A stretch of 64,000 bases of DNA, taken from contig NZ_RJKE01000001.1 of the NCBI RefSeq assembly GCF_003751225.1, positions 2,356,001 to 2,420,000 on the forward strand, given 5' to 3'. The translations under genes were made by a program, and so were the position numbers. This DNA comes from Actinocorallia herbida. GTDB lineage: Bacteria; Actinomycetota; Actinomycetes; Streptosporangiales; Streptosporangiaceae. Under the pieces are notes generated by a model. That model saw nothing but the letters and a program-made list of their open reading frames with translations. It had not been told where the DNA came from and searched no databases. Below are positions 52,919-64,000 of the stretch, piece after piece; positions within the stretch are counted from its first letter, which is position 1, and the number at the start of each line of letters is the position of its first letter.

Positions 52919-53012
52919 GCCGGTCCACCCCTCGTCGGTCCGTCTCTGTCTTCTACCCTTACGACGAGACAGCCCGCCAAGATGTAGGGCAAAGCCGGAA
53001 AACGCCTCGGGA

Positions 53013-54047
53013 TCAGCCCAGGAACGCCGTGATCTGCGGGAGGTCGACGGAGGTGCGGATGCCCGGGGCCGCGGCGCACACGTGCGGGATCGCGTTGACC
53101 GCCCGGTTGGCGGTGTAGCCCGGCGTCACCGCGCCGAGCCCGTTGAGCGGGACGGGGAAGCCGATCGTGACGTCGAGGGGCGCGTCCCCGTCGACCCGGA
53201 CGCGCCAGCCGGTGGACCCGAGGTCCCAGCCGGGCTCGAGCGCCGTGGCGCAGTACCAGTTCGCCCGGAAGGTGACCACGGGCGCGCCGCCCCGCAGGCC
53301 CGTGACGATCATGCGCTGCGCCGCGACGGTGCCGGCCGCCAGCGTGCCCGCGGCGATCTCGACGGTCTCGGGGGTGACGGCGACCTCGCCGGACGCCTCG
53401 ATCGTGTCGAGGGGGAGGCCGAGGGCGTCGGTGAGGACGGCGAGGGACGGGCCGAAGCTCGTCTTGCCGTGGGACAGGCGGGCCTCGCCGATCTCGGCGG
53501 GAGGGCGGCCGAAGCCCATGACGTCGAACAGCAGGGCGGGGGAGTCCCGCCGGGAGAGGTCGGCGAACTCGTCGATGACGAGGCCGTCGAGCCGCCTCTG
53601 GAGCGAGGTGAGGACGATCGGCAGGGCCTCGGTGATGAAGCCGGGGCTGCTGCCCGTGCTGTGGATCGAGGTGCCGCCGTGGGCGCAGGCCGCCTCGATC
53701 CGGGCCCGCAGCGCGGGGTCGAGTGCCTCGGGCCGGTGGAACTCGCCGCGCGTGGTGACGATGTTCGCGCCGGAGGCGAGGATGCGGCACACCTCGTCGA
53801 AGTCGCAGGCCAGCGGCATGTACAGGACGCAGTCGGCGCCGAGCGCGAGGATCTCCTCGACGTCCCGGGTGGCCAGGACACCGGTCGGCTCGCCCCCGGC
53901 GAGTTCGCCCGCGTCACGGCCCTCCTTCGCCGCGGAGCGCACGTAGAGCCCGGCGAGGTCGAGCCGCGGGTGCGCGATCACCTCGCGCAGCGCCTTGGTC
54001 CCGATGTTGCCCGTGGCCCACTGCACGACCCGGTACCCGTCGCTCAT
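53013..54047 (-). CDS. DapB/2,4-diaminopentanoate-dehydrogenase-like NAD(P)-dependent oxidoreductase
   Basis: 344 aa. N-terminal Rossmann segment RVVQWATGNIGTKALREVIAHP (residues 5-26) and a C-terminal catalytic half with HSTGSSPGFITEALP near 128. Actinobacterial homologues are abundant and usually annotated as dihydrodipicolinate reductase-like; their substrates are mostly unknown. GAAGGAGG precedes the ATG. It is divergent from the monooxygenase operon, with 130 bp that include a palindrome at 54143. Confidence 0.85.
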   Translation of the reverse strand: MSDGYRVVQWATGNIGTKALREVIAHPRLDLAGLYVRSAAKEGRDAGELAGGEPTGVLATRDVEEILALGADCVLYMPLACDFDEVCRILASGANIVTTRGEFHRPEALDPALRARIEAACAHGGTSIHSTGSSPGFITEALPIVLTSLQRRLDGLVIDEFADLSRRDSPALLFDVMGFGRPPAEIGEARLSHGKTSFGPSLAVLTDALGLPLDTIEASGEVAVTPETVEIAAGTLAAGTVAAQRMIVTGLRGGAPVVTFRANWYCATALEPGWDLGSTGWRVRVDGDAPLDVTIGFPVPLNGLGAVTPGYTANRAVNAIPHVCAAAPGIRTSVDLPQITAFLG

Positions 54048-54142
54048 CGCGTTCCTCCTTCTCGATTTTGAGAACGCTAATTCCGTTTGGGAAGAAGGTC
54101 AATATCGACCGGTGCGGAACGTTGACGGCTAATGCTGGTTTT

Positions 54143-54159
54143 CCTACTGTTTAAGTAGG
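54143..54159 (+). promoter_or_regulatory. Palindrome CCTACT-GTTTA-AGTAGG before the monooxygenase operon
   Basis: Perfect 6-bp inverted repeat with a 5-nt spacer, 19 bp before the ATG of the first monooxygenase gene. A related sequence, CCTACT-N5-AGTCTG, is at 59471-59487 just before the SAM-IV riboswitch. Confidence 0.55.
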
Positions 54160-54177
54160 TCTTTGAGAGGGGGCGGG

Positions 54178-55533
54178 ATGGGGCGGCAGATCCACCTCGC
54201 GGCGCACTTCCCGGGCGTGAACAACACGACGGTCTGGGCCGATCCGGCCTCGGGGAGCCAGATCGACTTCGCGTCGTTCGCACACCTGGCGCGGACGGCG
54301 GAACGGGGCAAGTTCGACTTCTTCTTCCTCGCCGAGGGGTTGCGGCTGCGGGAGATGAAGGGGCGGATCCACGACCTCGACGTGATGGGCAGGCCCGAAT
54401 CCTTGACCGTCCTCGCGGCCCTCGCGGGGGTGACGACGCACCTGGGCCTGGCCGCGACCGTCAACTCGACCTTCAACGAGCCGTACGAGCTGGCCCGCCG
54501 CCTCGCCACGCTGGACCATCTGAGCGACGGCCGGGCCGCCTGGAACGTCGTGACGAGCTGGGACGCCTTCACCGGCGAGAATTTCCGCCGCGGCGGCTAC
54601 CTCGCGGAGGCCGACCGTTACAACCGGGCCCGGGAGATGCTCCAGACAGCGCGCGAGCTGTGGGACTCCTGGGACGACGGCGCGATCCTCGCCGACCGGG
54701 AATCCGGGCGGTTCGTCGCCGCAGACCAGGGGGCCTTCCGGCATGCCGGGCCGCAGTTCGACATCTCCGGCGTGTTCGGCACCCCGCGCCCGCCGCAGGG
54801 GCATCCCGTCATCATCCAGGCGGGCGACTCCGAGGAGGGCCGCGAGTTCGCCGCCTCCGACGCGGACGTCATCTTCAGCCGGCACAGCGTCCTGGAGGAG
54901 GCCCGCGCCTTCTTCAAGGACGTGAAGTCCCGCCTCGCCAAGTACGGTCGCCGCCCGGACGACCTCAAGATCCTCCCCGCGGTGACCGCGGTCGTCGCCG
55001 ACACCGACGCCGAGGCCGTCGAGGAGGCCGCGCGCATCCGCCGCGCCCAGGTGAGCGCGCCGACCGCGCTCGCGTTCGTCGAGGGCGTCTGGGGCCGCGA
55101 CCTGTCCGGATACGACGCCGACGGGCCGCTGCCGGACCTCGACCCCGATCCGGGCGAGGGCGTCTCGCGGGGCCGGGCGCAGTTCCGCGGCGACCGGGCC
55201 GCCGTCGCGCGACGCTGGCGGGAGCTGTCGGAGGCGCGCGGCGGGCTCACGATCCGCGAGCTCGTCATCGAGGCGACCGGCCGCCAGACGTTCGTCGGCG
55301 CGCCGGGGACCGTCGCCGAGCAGATGGACGACTACGTCCAGACCCGCGGATCCGACGGGTTCATCCTCGTCCCGCACCTCACCCCGACCGGGCTCGACGC
55401 CTTCGTCGACCGCGTCGTCCCGCTGCTCCAGGAGCGCGGCTCGCTGCGCGCCGACTACACCGGCGCCACCCTGCGCGACCACCTCGGCCTGTCCGGCCCG
55501 CGAAGGCCGTCCGTGAGAGAGAAGGACGCATGA
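54178..55533 (+). CDS. NtaA/SnaA/DszA-type FMN-dependent monooxygenase
   Basis: 451 aa bacterial luciferase-like TIM barrel: GRQIHLAAHFPGVNNTTVW at the N-terminus, FFLAEGLRLRE, LATLDHLSDGRAAWNVVTSWD (residues 110-132), and FIQAGDSEEGREFAA-like segment IIQAGDSEEGREFA near 220. The family oxidises nitrilotriacetate, dibenzothiophene sulfone or pristinamycin II with FMNH2 supplied by a reductase. ATG 54178 follows GAGAGGGGG. It is the first gene of a four-gene operon; carbon-sulfur or C-N cleavage of scavenged compounds is likely. Confidence 0.9.
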   Translation: MGRQIHLAAHFPGVNNTTVWADPASGSQIDFASFAHLARTAERGKFDFFFLAEGLRLREMKGRIHDLDVMGRPESLTVLAALAGVTTHLGLAATVNSTFNEPYELARRLATLDHLSDGRAAWNVVTSWDAFTGENFRRGGYLAEADRYNRAREMLQTARELWDSWDDGAILADRESGRFVAADQGAFRHAGPQFDISGVFGTPRPPQGHPVIIQAGDSEEGREFAASDADVIFSRHSVLEEARAFFKDVKSRLAKYGRRPDDLKILPAVTAVVADTDAEAVEEAARIRRAQVSAPTALAFVEGVWGRDLSGYDADGPLPDLDPDPGEGVSRGRAQFRGDRAAVARRWRELSEARGGLTIRELVIEATGRQTFVGAPGTVAEQMDDYVQTRGSDGFILVPHLTPTGLDAFVDRVVPLLQERGSLRADYTGATLRDHLGLSGPRRPSVREKDA

Positions 55534-56717
55534 CGCACCTGCACCTCGCGGTGGCGCTCGACGGGGCGGGCTGGCACCCGGGCGCCTGGCGGGACCCCCT
55601 CGCCCGGCCCGCCGAGCTGTTCGGCGCGCGGTACTGGGCGGACCTCGCGGCAGAGGCCGAACGCGGGTTCCTCGACTTCCTCACCTTCGAGGACGCCCTC
55701 GCCGTCCAGTCGTCCCGGTGGGAGGGCCCCGACGGGCGCACCGACCAGGTGCGGGGGCGGCTCGACGCGGTGCTCGTCGCGGCCAGGCTCGCCGCCGTGA
55801 CGTCGGCGATCGGCCTGGTCCCGACCACGAGCACGACGCACACCGAGCCGTTCCACGTGGCGATCGGCATCGCCTCCCTCGACCACGCGACGTCCGGGAG
55901 GGCGGGCTGGCGGCCGCAGGTGTCCGGGAAGGCGGCGGACGCCTTGCACTTCGGGCGCCGGACACTGCCGGTGTTCGCACCCGAGGAGTACGGGACCGGG
56001 GCCGTCGCGGAGGTCGTCGCCGGACTGTTCGGGGAGGCGGCCGACGCGGTCGAGGCGGTCCGGCGGTTGTGGGACAGCTGGGAGGACGACGCGATCATCC
56101 GGGACACGGACACCGGAAGGTATGTGGACCGCGCCAAACTCCACTACATCGACTTCGAGGGGCGGCATTTCAGCGTCCGGGGGCCGTCGATCACGCCCCG
56201 CCCGCCGCAAGGGCAGCCGCTCATCACCGCGCTCGCCCACGACGTCGTCCCTTACGAGTTCGCCGCGCGCTCGGCGGACGTGGTCTACGTGACCCCGCAC
56301 TCCGTGGCGGACGCGCACACGATCGTCGGCGCGGTCCGGGAGGCCGAGCGCACCGTCGGACGGACGGGCGCGCCCCTCAGGGTCTTCGCCGACCTCGTCG
56401 TCTTCCTCGGCCCGGCCGCCGCCGACCGCAAGGACGCGCTCGACGAACTGGACGGCGCTCCCTACACGTCCGACGCCCTGGTCTTCACGGGCACCGCGGA
56501 CGACCTCGCCGACCTGCTGTCGTCCTGGCAGGAGACCGGGATCGAGGGCTTCCGCCTCCGCCCCGGCGCCCTTCCCCGCGACCTCCACCACATCACTCGC
56601 GACCTCGTCCCCGCCCTCCAGGCTCGCGGCGCCTTCCGCGGCGCGTACGCCGAGGACGTCCTCCGTACCCGCCTCGGCCTCGCCCGCCCCGCCAACCGCT
56701 ACGCCCCGGCCCCGTGA
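55530..56717 (+). CDS. Luciferase-like FMN monooxygenase (NtaA/SnaA/DszA-related)
   Basis: 395 aa, second paralogue: [51 protein letters not shown] (residues 110-130), [17 protein letters not shown] near 222. The ATG overlaps the preceding stop. Probably acts on a related substrate or forms a pathway step after the first enzyme. No flavin reductase gene is in the operon, so FMNH2 must come from elsewhere. Confidence 0.88.
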   Translation: MTHLHLAVALDGAGWHPGAWRDPLARPAELFGARYWADLAAEAERGFLDFLTFEDALAVQSSRWEGPDGRTDQVRGRLDAVLVAARLAAVTSAIGLVPTTSTTHTEPFHVAIGIASLDHATSGRAGWRPQVSGKAADALHFGRRTLPVFAPEEYGTGAVAEVVAGLFGEAADAVEAVRRLWDSWEDDAIIRDTDTGRYVDRAKLHYIDFEGRHFSVRGPSITPRPPQGQPLITALAHDVVPYEFAARSADVVYVTPHSVADAHTIVGAVREAERTVGRTGAPLRVFADLVVFLGPAAADRKDALDELDGAPYTSDALVFTGTADDLADLLSSWQETGIEGFRLRPGALPRDLHHITRDLVPALQARGAFRGAYAEDVLRTRLGLARPANRYAPAP

Positions 56718-56766
56718 GGGGCGCTGTGACCACTGTTCTTGTGAGACTTGCCTTCGGGAGGCGGCT

Positions 56767-57897
56767 TTGAGCGTTCCCCTGTCGATCCTGGACCTCGCGC
56801 CCGTCCTGGCCGGGGGGAGCGTGCGCGACGCACTGCGCGACACCCTCGACCTGGCGCGCCACGCGGAGGAGTTCGGGTACCACCGGTACTGGCTCGCCGA
56901 GCACCACCTCGCGCCGGGCGTCGCGTCGTCGGCGCCACAGGTGCTCATCGGAGCGGTCGCCGCGGCGACCAGCCGGATCCGGGTCGGGTCCGGCGCGGTG
57001 CAGGTCGGGCACTGGACGCCGCTGGCGGTCGCCGAGCAGTTCGGCACACTCGACGCGCTGTACCCGGGCCGGATCGACCTCGGGCTCGGCCGCTCCGGGC
57101 AGGCCCGCGCCGAACTCGCCGCCCGCCGCGCCGCGCCGCCGCCGCGCCCGGAGGCCAGGACCGTCGACGGGCTGCTGATCCCCCGTCCGTTCGACTTCGG
57201 CGTCCTCGGCACCTCCGCGGCGTTCAAGACGTTCTCCCAGCTCCAGCAGCCGGGCGCGCGGACCCCCGACTTCGCCGAGACGGTCGACGCGATCACCGCG
57301 CTCCTCGCCGGAACCCACCACATCGAGGACGGGATCCCGGTCCGCGCGTTCCCCGGCGAGGGCGCGGAGCTCGACCTGTGGATCCTCGGCAGCAGCGGCG
57401 GCGAGAGCGCGCGGGTCGCGGGAGAGCGGGGGCTGCCGTTCGCCGCGAACTACCATGTCGCGCCCTCCAACGTGCTGGAGGCGGTCGAGGCGTACCGGGC
57501 GGCGTTCAAACCGTCGGACGCGCTCGGCGAACCGTACGTGGTGGTCTCGGCCGACGTCGTGGTCGCCGAGGACGACGCGACCGCGCGCCGCCTCGCCGCG
57601 CCCTACGCGCTGTGGGTGCGGAGCATCCGCCGGACCGGCGCCGCGATCCCCTTCCCGACCGAGGCCGACGCCGCCGCGCACGAGTGGACCGACGCCGACC
57701 TCGACCTCGTCGCCGACCGGACCGCCACCCGGTTCACGGGCGCGCCGGAGACGGTCGTCGAACGGCTGCGGACGCTCCAGCGCGTCACCGGCGCCGATGA
57801 ACTCCTCGTCACCACCATCGTTCACGACCACGCCGCCCGCGTCCGCTCCTTCGAGCTGCTCGCGCGCGCCTGGCACGGCACCGGAGGAACCCCATGA
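56767..57897 (+). CDS. LLM-class flavin-dependent oxidoreductase (MsnO8-like)
   Basis: 376 aa luciferase-family enzyme of a different subgroup: [42 protein letters not shown] (residues 38-57), [26 protein letters not shown] and [23 protein letters not shown] 56767 has GGGAGG upstream. It is 49 bp after the previous gene and overlaps the next by 4 bp. The substrate is unknown. Confidence 0.9.
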   Translation: MSVPLSILDLAPVLAGGSVRDALRDTLDLARHAEEFGYHRYWLAEHHLAPGVASSAPQVLIGAVAAATSRIRVGSGAVQVGHWTPLAVAEQFGTLDALYPGRIDLGLGRSGQARAELAARRAAPPPRPEARTVDGLLIPRPFDFGVLGTSAAFKTFSQLQQPGARTPDFAETVDAITALLAGTHHIEDGIPVRAFPGEGAELDLWILGSSGGESARVAGERGLPFAANYHVAPSNVLEAVEAYRAAFKPSDALGEPYVVVSADVVVAEDDATARRLAAPYALWVRSIRRTGAAIPFPTEADAAAHEWTDADLDLVADRTATRFTGAPETVVERLRTLQRVTGADELLVTTIVHDHAARVRSFELLARAWHGTGGTP

Positions 57898-58754
57898 CCT
57901 ATGCCCCGCCCGTCGACGTCGCCGCGCACGGCCCCTACGGCCCCGAGAGGGTCGAGTACTCGGCGGCGGCCGGACGTCCCGTCTACCCCTTCCAGGGCCG
58001 CCTCGGCACGCCCGCCCACCCGGCGGCCGCCGGGCGCTACCACCTGTACGTCGCCTGGGTGTGCCCGTACGCGCAGCGCGTCGCGATCGTGCGTGAGCTG
58101 CTCGGTCTCCAGGACGTCGTCGGGCTGTCTTACGTGGACGACGAGAGGGACGCGCTGGGCTGGGCGTTCCGGGAACGGCGCGGGGACGACCCCGTCAACG
58201 GGTTCCGGTACCTGAGCGAAGCCTACGAGGCCACCGAACCGGGTTACCCCGGGCACCTCTCCGTGCCCGTCCTCTGGGACACCCGTTCGCGCCGCATCGT
58301 GAGCAACCACTACCCGGACATCACCTTGGACCTCGCCACGCAGTTCACCCCTTGGGCGGACCCTTCCGTGCAGCTGTACCCCGCGCACCTGCGCGCGCGC
58401 ATCGACGTCCTCAACGACGAGATCTTCACCGACGTGAACGACGGGGTGCAGAAGGCCCGTGCGGCGGACCCCGAGACGGCCTCCGCCGCACGGGCTCGCT
58501 TGTCCGCGGCGTTCTCCCGCTACGACGAGGTCCTCGCACGCTCCCCGTACCTGCTCGGCGACTCCCTCACCGAAGCCGACGTGCGGCTCTGGGTGACGCT
58601 CGTCCGCTACGACTCCGTCTCCAACGCGCACGGTGAGATCTCGCCGGATTCCCTCGCGGCCTACCCCTCCCTGGCCTCCTACACGGCCCGTCTCCTAGCG
58701 CTCCCCGCCTTCGCGGCGACGACGGACCCGTCCCTCATGCCCCTCGCCGGCTGA
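57894..58754 (+). CDS. Glutathionyl-hydroquinone-reductase-like GST-family protein
   Basis: 286 aa. N-terminal thioredoxin-like domain with the catalytic Cys in WVCPYAQRV (about residue 59), typical of Xi-class GSTs (YqjG/ECM4), and an all-alpha C-terminal domain with [13 protein letters not shown] and [14 protein letters not shown]. In actinobacteria, which lack glutathione, mycothiol is the probable thiol partner. It would reductively release thiol-quinol adducts or electrophiles formed by the upstream monooxygenases. Confidence 0.9.
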   Translation: MTYAPPVDVAAHGPYGPERVEYSAAAGRPVYPFQGRLGTPAHPAAAGRYHLYVAWVCPYAQRVAIVRELLGLQDVVGLSYVDDERDALGWAFRERRGDDPVNGFRYLSEAYEATEPGYPGHLSVPVLWDTRSRRIVSNHYPDITLDLATQFTPWADPSVQLYPAHLRARIDVLNDEIFTDVNDGVQKARAADPETASAARARLSAAFSRYDEVLARSPYLLGDSLTEADVRLWVTLVRYDSVSNAHGEISPDSLAAYPSLASYTARLLALPAFAATTDPSLMPLAG

Positions 58755-58843
58755 CCCCGTTCCCGCAGGTCACCCGCATTGACTCCACTCGGTGGCGGCA
58801 CGTAGCGTCTTATGTGCTCTACGTAGCCACCGGAAGGGACTCG

Positions 58844-59191
58844 ATGCGCATCCGACCCGTCCTGACCACGGCCGCCGCCCTCGCGGCCCTCACCACCGCC
58901 CCCGCCTCCGCCACCCCGCAGCCCCCCGCCCCGTCCGTGGTCGTCGCCATCACCTTCTGCCAGGAACCCGACTACAAGACCTGCGACCGCTACGGCGTCG
59001 ACACCGGCACCGCCTACCAGGTCCCCGCCCCCTACACCAGCAAGCTCGCCTCCGCCCGCACCGAACCCGCCGGCACCACCTGCACCCTCTACAAGTACGA
59101 GAACGCCATGGGCCGCCTCGCCGAGATCACCCCCTCGGGCACCTCGACCCTGGAGGTCAAGCCCACCTCCTTCCGCTGCACCGCCCCCTGA
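58844..59191 (+). CDS. Small secreted hypothetical protein
   Basis: 115 aa with a Sec signal peptide (MRIRPVLTTAAALAALTTAPASA, cleavage after about residue 23). The mature part has four Cys (TFCQEPDYKTCDRYG, GTTCTLYKY, SFRCTAP) likely in two disulfides. ATG 58844 is chosen for GGAAGGGA upstream. A hairpin terminator follows. No family is recognised. Confidence 0.75.
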   Translation: MRIRPVLTTAAALAALTTAPASATPQPPAPSVVVAITFCQEPDYKTCDRYGVDTGTAYQVPAPYTSKLASARTEPAGTTCTLYKYENAMGRLAEITPSGTSTLEVKPTSFRCTAP

Positions 59192-59470
59192 CCCCCGCCG
59201 CCGAGGGTTCTCACGAACCCTCGCGCGGCGAACAGGTTTCCGCGCACCGCTCTCTCCGGCAGCGCCTCGCCCACTCGGCCGCCCGCGCCCGGGCGGCCTC
59301 TCGGCGGACGGCGCCGGATCCGCTCGGGACCGGCCGGCACGCGGCACCGCCAACACCCGCTTGAGGAGCGCAGGGCCGCCTCGGGCGGGTGTTCGCGTAC
59401 ACCTCGAGACGCCGGAAGGGCGATCGGGGTCCGGCCTGGGTCGGTGGATCGTGACCAAATTCATGTATTT
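59192..59470 (+). other. Intergenic interval with terminator
   Basis: Apart from the hairpin at 59202-59223, nothing recognisable is present until the AT-rich promoter region that begins near 59455. Open frames on the minus strand here are Arg/Gly/Ala-rich and lack an RBS. Confidence 0.5.
59202..59223 (+). terminator. Hairpin terminator after the secreted-protein gene
   Basis: Perfect 9-bp stem CGAGGGTTC/GAACCCTCG with a TCAC loop, 10 bp after the stop codon. Confidence 0.75.
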
Positions 59471-59493
59471 CCTACTTAATTAGTCTGTATTAT
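59471..59493 (+). promoter_or_regulatory. Promoter and operator-like site of the riboswitch transcript
   Basis: CCTACT-TAATT-AGTCTG (59471-59487) matches the palindrome at 54143 in the left half and four of six right-half bases. TATTAT at 59488-59493 is a good -10 element, 10 bp before the aptamer. The stretch is the most AT-rich part of the area. Confidence 0.5.
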
Positions 59494-59502
59494 GTGGGTG
59501 TC

Positions 59503-59582
59503 GGCAAGGAGTGCCAGCGTCAAGCCCCGGCTCGCTGGCCGGCAACCCTCACTGATGCGGGGTGCCCCGGGTGAAGGCCAGG
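59503..59582 (+). promoter_or_regulatory. SAM-IV riboswitch
   Basis: The sequence follows the actinobacterial SAM-IV consensus: GAGTGCCAGCG, CAAGCCCCGGCT, CGCTGGCCGGCAACCCTC, then GGGGTGCCCCGGGTGA. The P2 stem GCCAGCG (59513-59519) / CGCTGGC (59533-59539) is perfect. P1 (GGC ... GCC) looks shorter than usual. It binds S-adenosylmethionine in known members and normally precedes methionine/sulfur genes; here the next gene is a LuxR-type regulator, 36 bp downstream. CCTCAC inside the aptamer can pair with GTGAGG at the gene's RBS. Confidence 0.88.
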
Positions 59583-59618
59583 TGGCGTTCGCGTCACAAG
59601 CAACGGTGAGGACGAATC

Positions 59619-60863
59619 GTGGGCGTGGTGAGTGCGGTCGTGGAGACGGCCGTGGACAAGGTCGGCGAAGAGACGGTGCGGGACCTCGTCTGGGCGGGGC
59701 GGCCGGACGAGGCGGAGAAGGCGCTGGCGCGCCTGGCGGACGGCGGCCGTGACCCGGACGGCAGAGTCAGGGACTGGGCGTCGGTATGGTACCCGGAGAG
59801 GATCGGGCCGCCGGTGGCACGGTCCGAACCGGGCCGGGCGACCGGATTCGATGTGCTGCGCGACCTGCTGGCGACCCGTGCGGCGGGCCCGGCGGTGCGC
59901 GAGGCCGAGGCGGTGCTCGGCAGCTGCCCGATGAGCACCGACGCGTTGACGTCCTTGGGCGGGGCGCTCGCCGCGCTGGTCTACGCCGACCGGGCGGACC
60001 TCGCGGCGCGCTGGTGCCGTCCGCTGCTGGAGCAGACCACCGCGCACTGCGACCCGGTGTGGCTCGGGCTGTTCGCGGCGATCCGCGGCGAGACCGCGCT
60101 CCGGCTGGGCGACGCCGCCGAGGCGGCGGCGTGCGTCCGGACCGCGCTGCTGCACATTCCGTGGGGCGACTGGGGCGTCGCGATCGGCATCCCGTTCGCC
60201 ACGATGATCGCCGCCAAGACGACCCTGGGCATGACGGAGGACGTCATCAGATATCTCGCGGTGCCCGTTCCCGAGGCGATGTGGGAAACACCCGCGGGGC
60301 TGCATTATCTCGCGGCGCGCGGCCAATTCCACGCGGCGTCGGGAAATGCGGCGGACGCGCGCGCCGACCATCTGGAATGCGGCCGGAGAATGCGGCGGTG
60401 GGGCATCGACCTGCCGGGTCTCGCGGCCTGGCGGATCGGCGCGGGGCACGCCGCGCTCGCGCTCGGCGAGCGTGCCGAGGCGGCGTCCCTCGCCCGGGAG
60501 CAGCTCGCGCTCGTCGGCGCCGCGCCCACCCGGACGCGCGGCGCCGCACTGCGCCTGCTCGCCCTCGCGGGCGCCCCTGAGCAGCGGCAGATCCTGCTGG
60601 AGCAGGCGCACGACGTGCTCCACGAGGCGGGTGACCTACGGGAGGCGGAACGTGCCAAGGCCGATCTGCGACCCGCCGAGCCGGCCAGGACGGTGCTCAG
60701 CGAGGCCGAGGCCAAGGTCGCCGAACTCGCCGCCCGCGGGCTGTCGAACCGGCAGATCTCGACCCGGCTGTACATCACGGTGAGCACCGTGGAACAGCAT
60801 CTGACCCGCATTTACCGCAAGCTCGGCGTGCGCCGCAGGAGCCAACTCGCCGCATTCCTGTGA
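59619..60863 (+). CDS. LuxR-family transcriptional regulator under the SAM-IV riboswitch
   Basis: 414 aa. Residues 1-340 are helical, TPR-like repeats resembling the C-terminal part of LAL regulators, without an ATPase P-loop. The C-terminal LuxR HTH (about 350-412) reads LSEAEAKVAELAARGLSNRQISTRLYITVSTVEQHLTRIYRKLGV. GTG 59619 has GAGGA upstream. Proteins like this activate antibiotic clusters, and the PKS gene begins 104 bp downstream in the same orientation, so it is the likely pathway activator. Confidence 0.9.
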   Translation: MGVVSAVVETAVDKVGEETVRDLVWAGRPDEAEKALARLADGGRDPDGRVRDWASVWYPERIGPPVARSEPGRATGFDVLRDLLATRAAGPAVREAEAVLGSCPMSTDALTSLGGALAALVYADRADLAARWCRPLLEQTTAHCDPVWLGLFAAIRGETALRLGDAAEAAACVRTALLHIPWGDWGVAIGIPFATMIAAKTTLGMTEDVIRYLAVPVPEAMWETPAGLHYLAARGQFHAASGNAADARADHLECGRRMRRWGIDLPGLAAWRIGAGHAALALGERAEAASLAREQLALVGAAPTRTRGAALRLLALAGAPEQRQILLEQAHDVLHEAGDLREAERAKADLRPAEPARTVLSEAEAKVAELAARGLSNRQISTRLYITVSTVEQHLTRIYRKLGVRRRSQLAAFL

Positions 60864-60967
60864 CCCCTTGGCGATAGGGGGCGCTAGGGGTTCGCGGATC
60901 TGGTGGCGGTATCCCCCGGTGGACAGAATCGATCAAGTAAGAGATCGGTCTTCCCCGGGGGGACAGC

Positions 60968-64000
<3,033 letters not shown>

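Noticed and set aside
52919-53012. ECF41 target promoter before the NmrA-like gene
   Set aside because: A TGTCTCG resembling the -35 motif is present, but no matching -10 element at the expected distance was found.

Overview
The window is very GC-rich DNA with strong third-position G/C bias and frequent GTG and TTG starts. It carries actinobacterial markers: a furA-katG pair, an F420/PPOX-type reductase, an ECF41 sigma factor, a SAM-IV riboswitch and a modular type I PKS. A filamentous actinomycete of the Streptosporangiales/Streptomyces kind is the best guess. No rRNA, tRNA or CRISPR array was seen. Both ends cut through genes: a sugar-ABC ATPase on the left and a PKS on the right.

Region 1 (1-22166) looks like a catabolic island. 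It holds an rbs-type ABC importer, a LysR regulator and three transcription units on the + strand. These are extradiol-dioxygenase-like VOC protein / aldehyde dehydrogenase / FAH hydrolase / small VOC / alpha-beta hydrolase / GlcG-HbpS / MetE-like (4270-10168); aldehyde dehydrogenase / L-2-hydroxyglutarate oxidase (14781-17480); and amidohydrolase / ThDP enzyme / Ldh-type dehydrogenase (17614-21288). All three units are preceded by the same operator, GTGCAA-N7-TTGCAC-like, at fixed or helically phased distance from a CTAGNRT -10 element. This suggests one regulon, probably for an unidentified ring-cleavage substrate. Between the units lie a minus-strand operon (diiron oxidase-like, EamA exporter, nitroreductase with a zinc-ribbon tail), a CGNR-like regulator, a nitronate monooxygenase and an ABM protein.

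Region 2 (22593-31955) has a LysR divergent from an FdhF/YdeP molybdo-oxidoreductase with an OxyR-like box between them, another LysR divergent from an ABC exporter pair, a small secreted protein and two divergent TetR genes. Region 3 (32427-41014) is lipid/xenobiotic-type metabolism (three SDRs, acyl-CoA dehydrogenase, APH-like kinase, XRE regulator, large hydrolase). Two of its promoters share paired 13-bp palindromes exactly 22 bp apart. Non-coding repeats lie at 38121-38467 and 41031-41790.

Region 4 (42020-50947) contains a single-chain biotin-dependent acyl-CoA carboxylase, furA-katG with a strong terminator, and a frameshifted TnpB element with a plausible guide-RNA end inserted just before a PPOX gene. 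Region 5 (51240-58754) has an ECF41 sigma factor with its overlapping oxidoreductase partner, a DapB/amine-dehydrogenase-like gene, and an operon of two NtaA/SnaA/DszA monooxygenases, a luciferase-like monooxygenase and a glutathionyl-hydroquinone-reductase-like protein, likely for scavenging organosulfur compounds.

Region 6 (59471-64000) is the most striking. A SAM-IV riboswitch sits directly upstream of a LuxR-type activator rather than a methionine gene. The next gene is a type I PKS whose loading module is KSQ-AT(methylmalonyl)-ACP. This suggests that SAM status gates a polyketide cluster through its regulator. An operator-like palindrome is partly shared between the sulfur operon and the riboswitch promoter.
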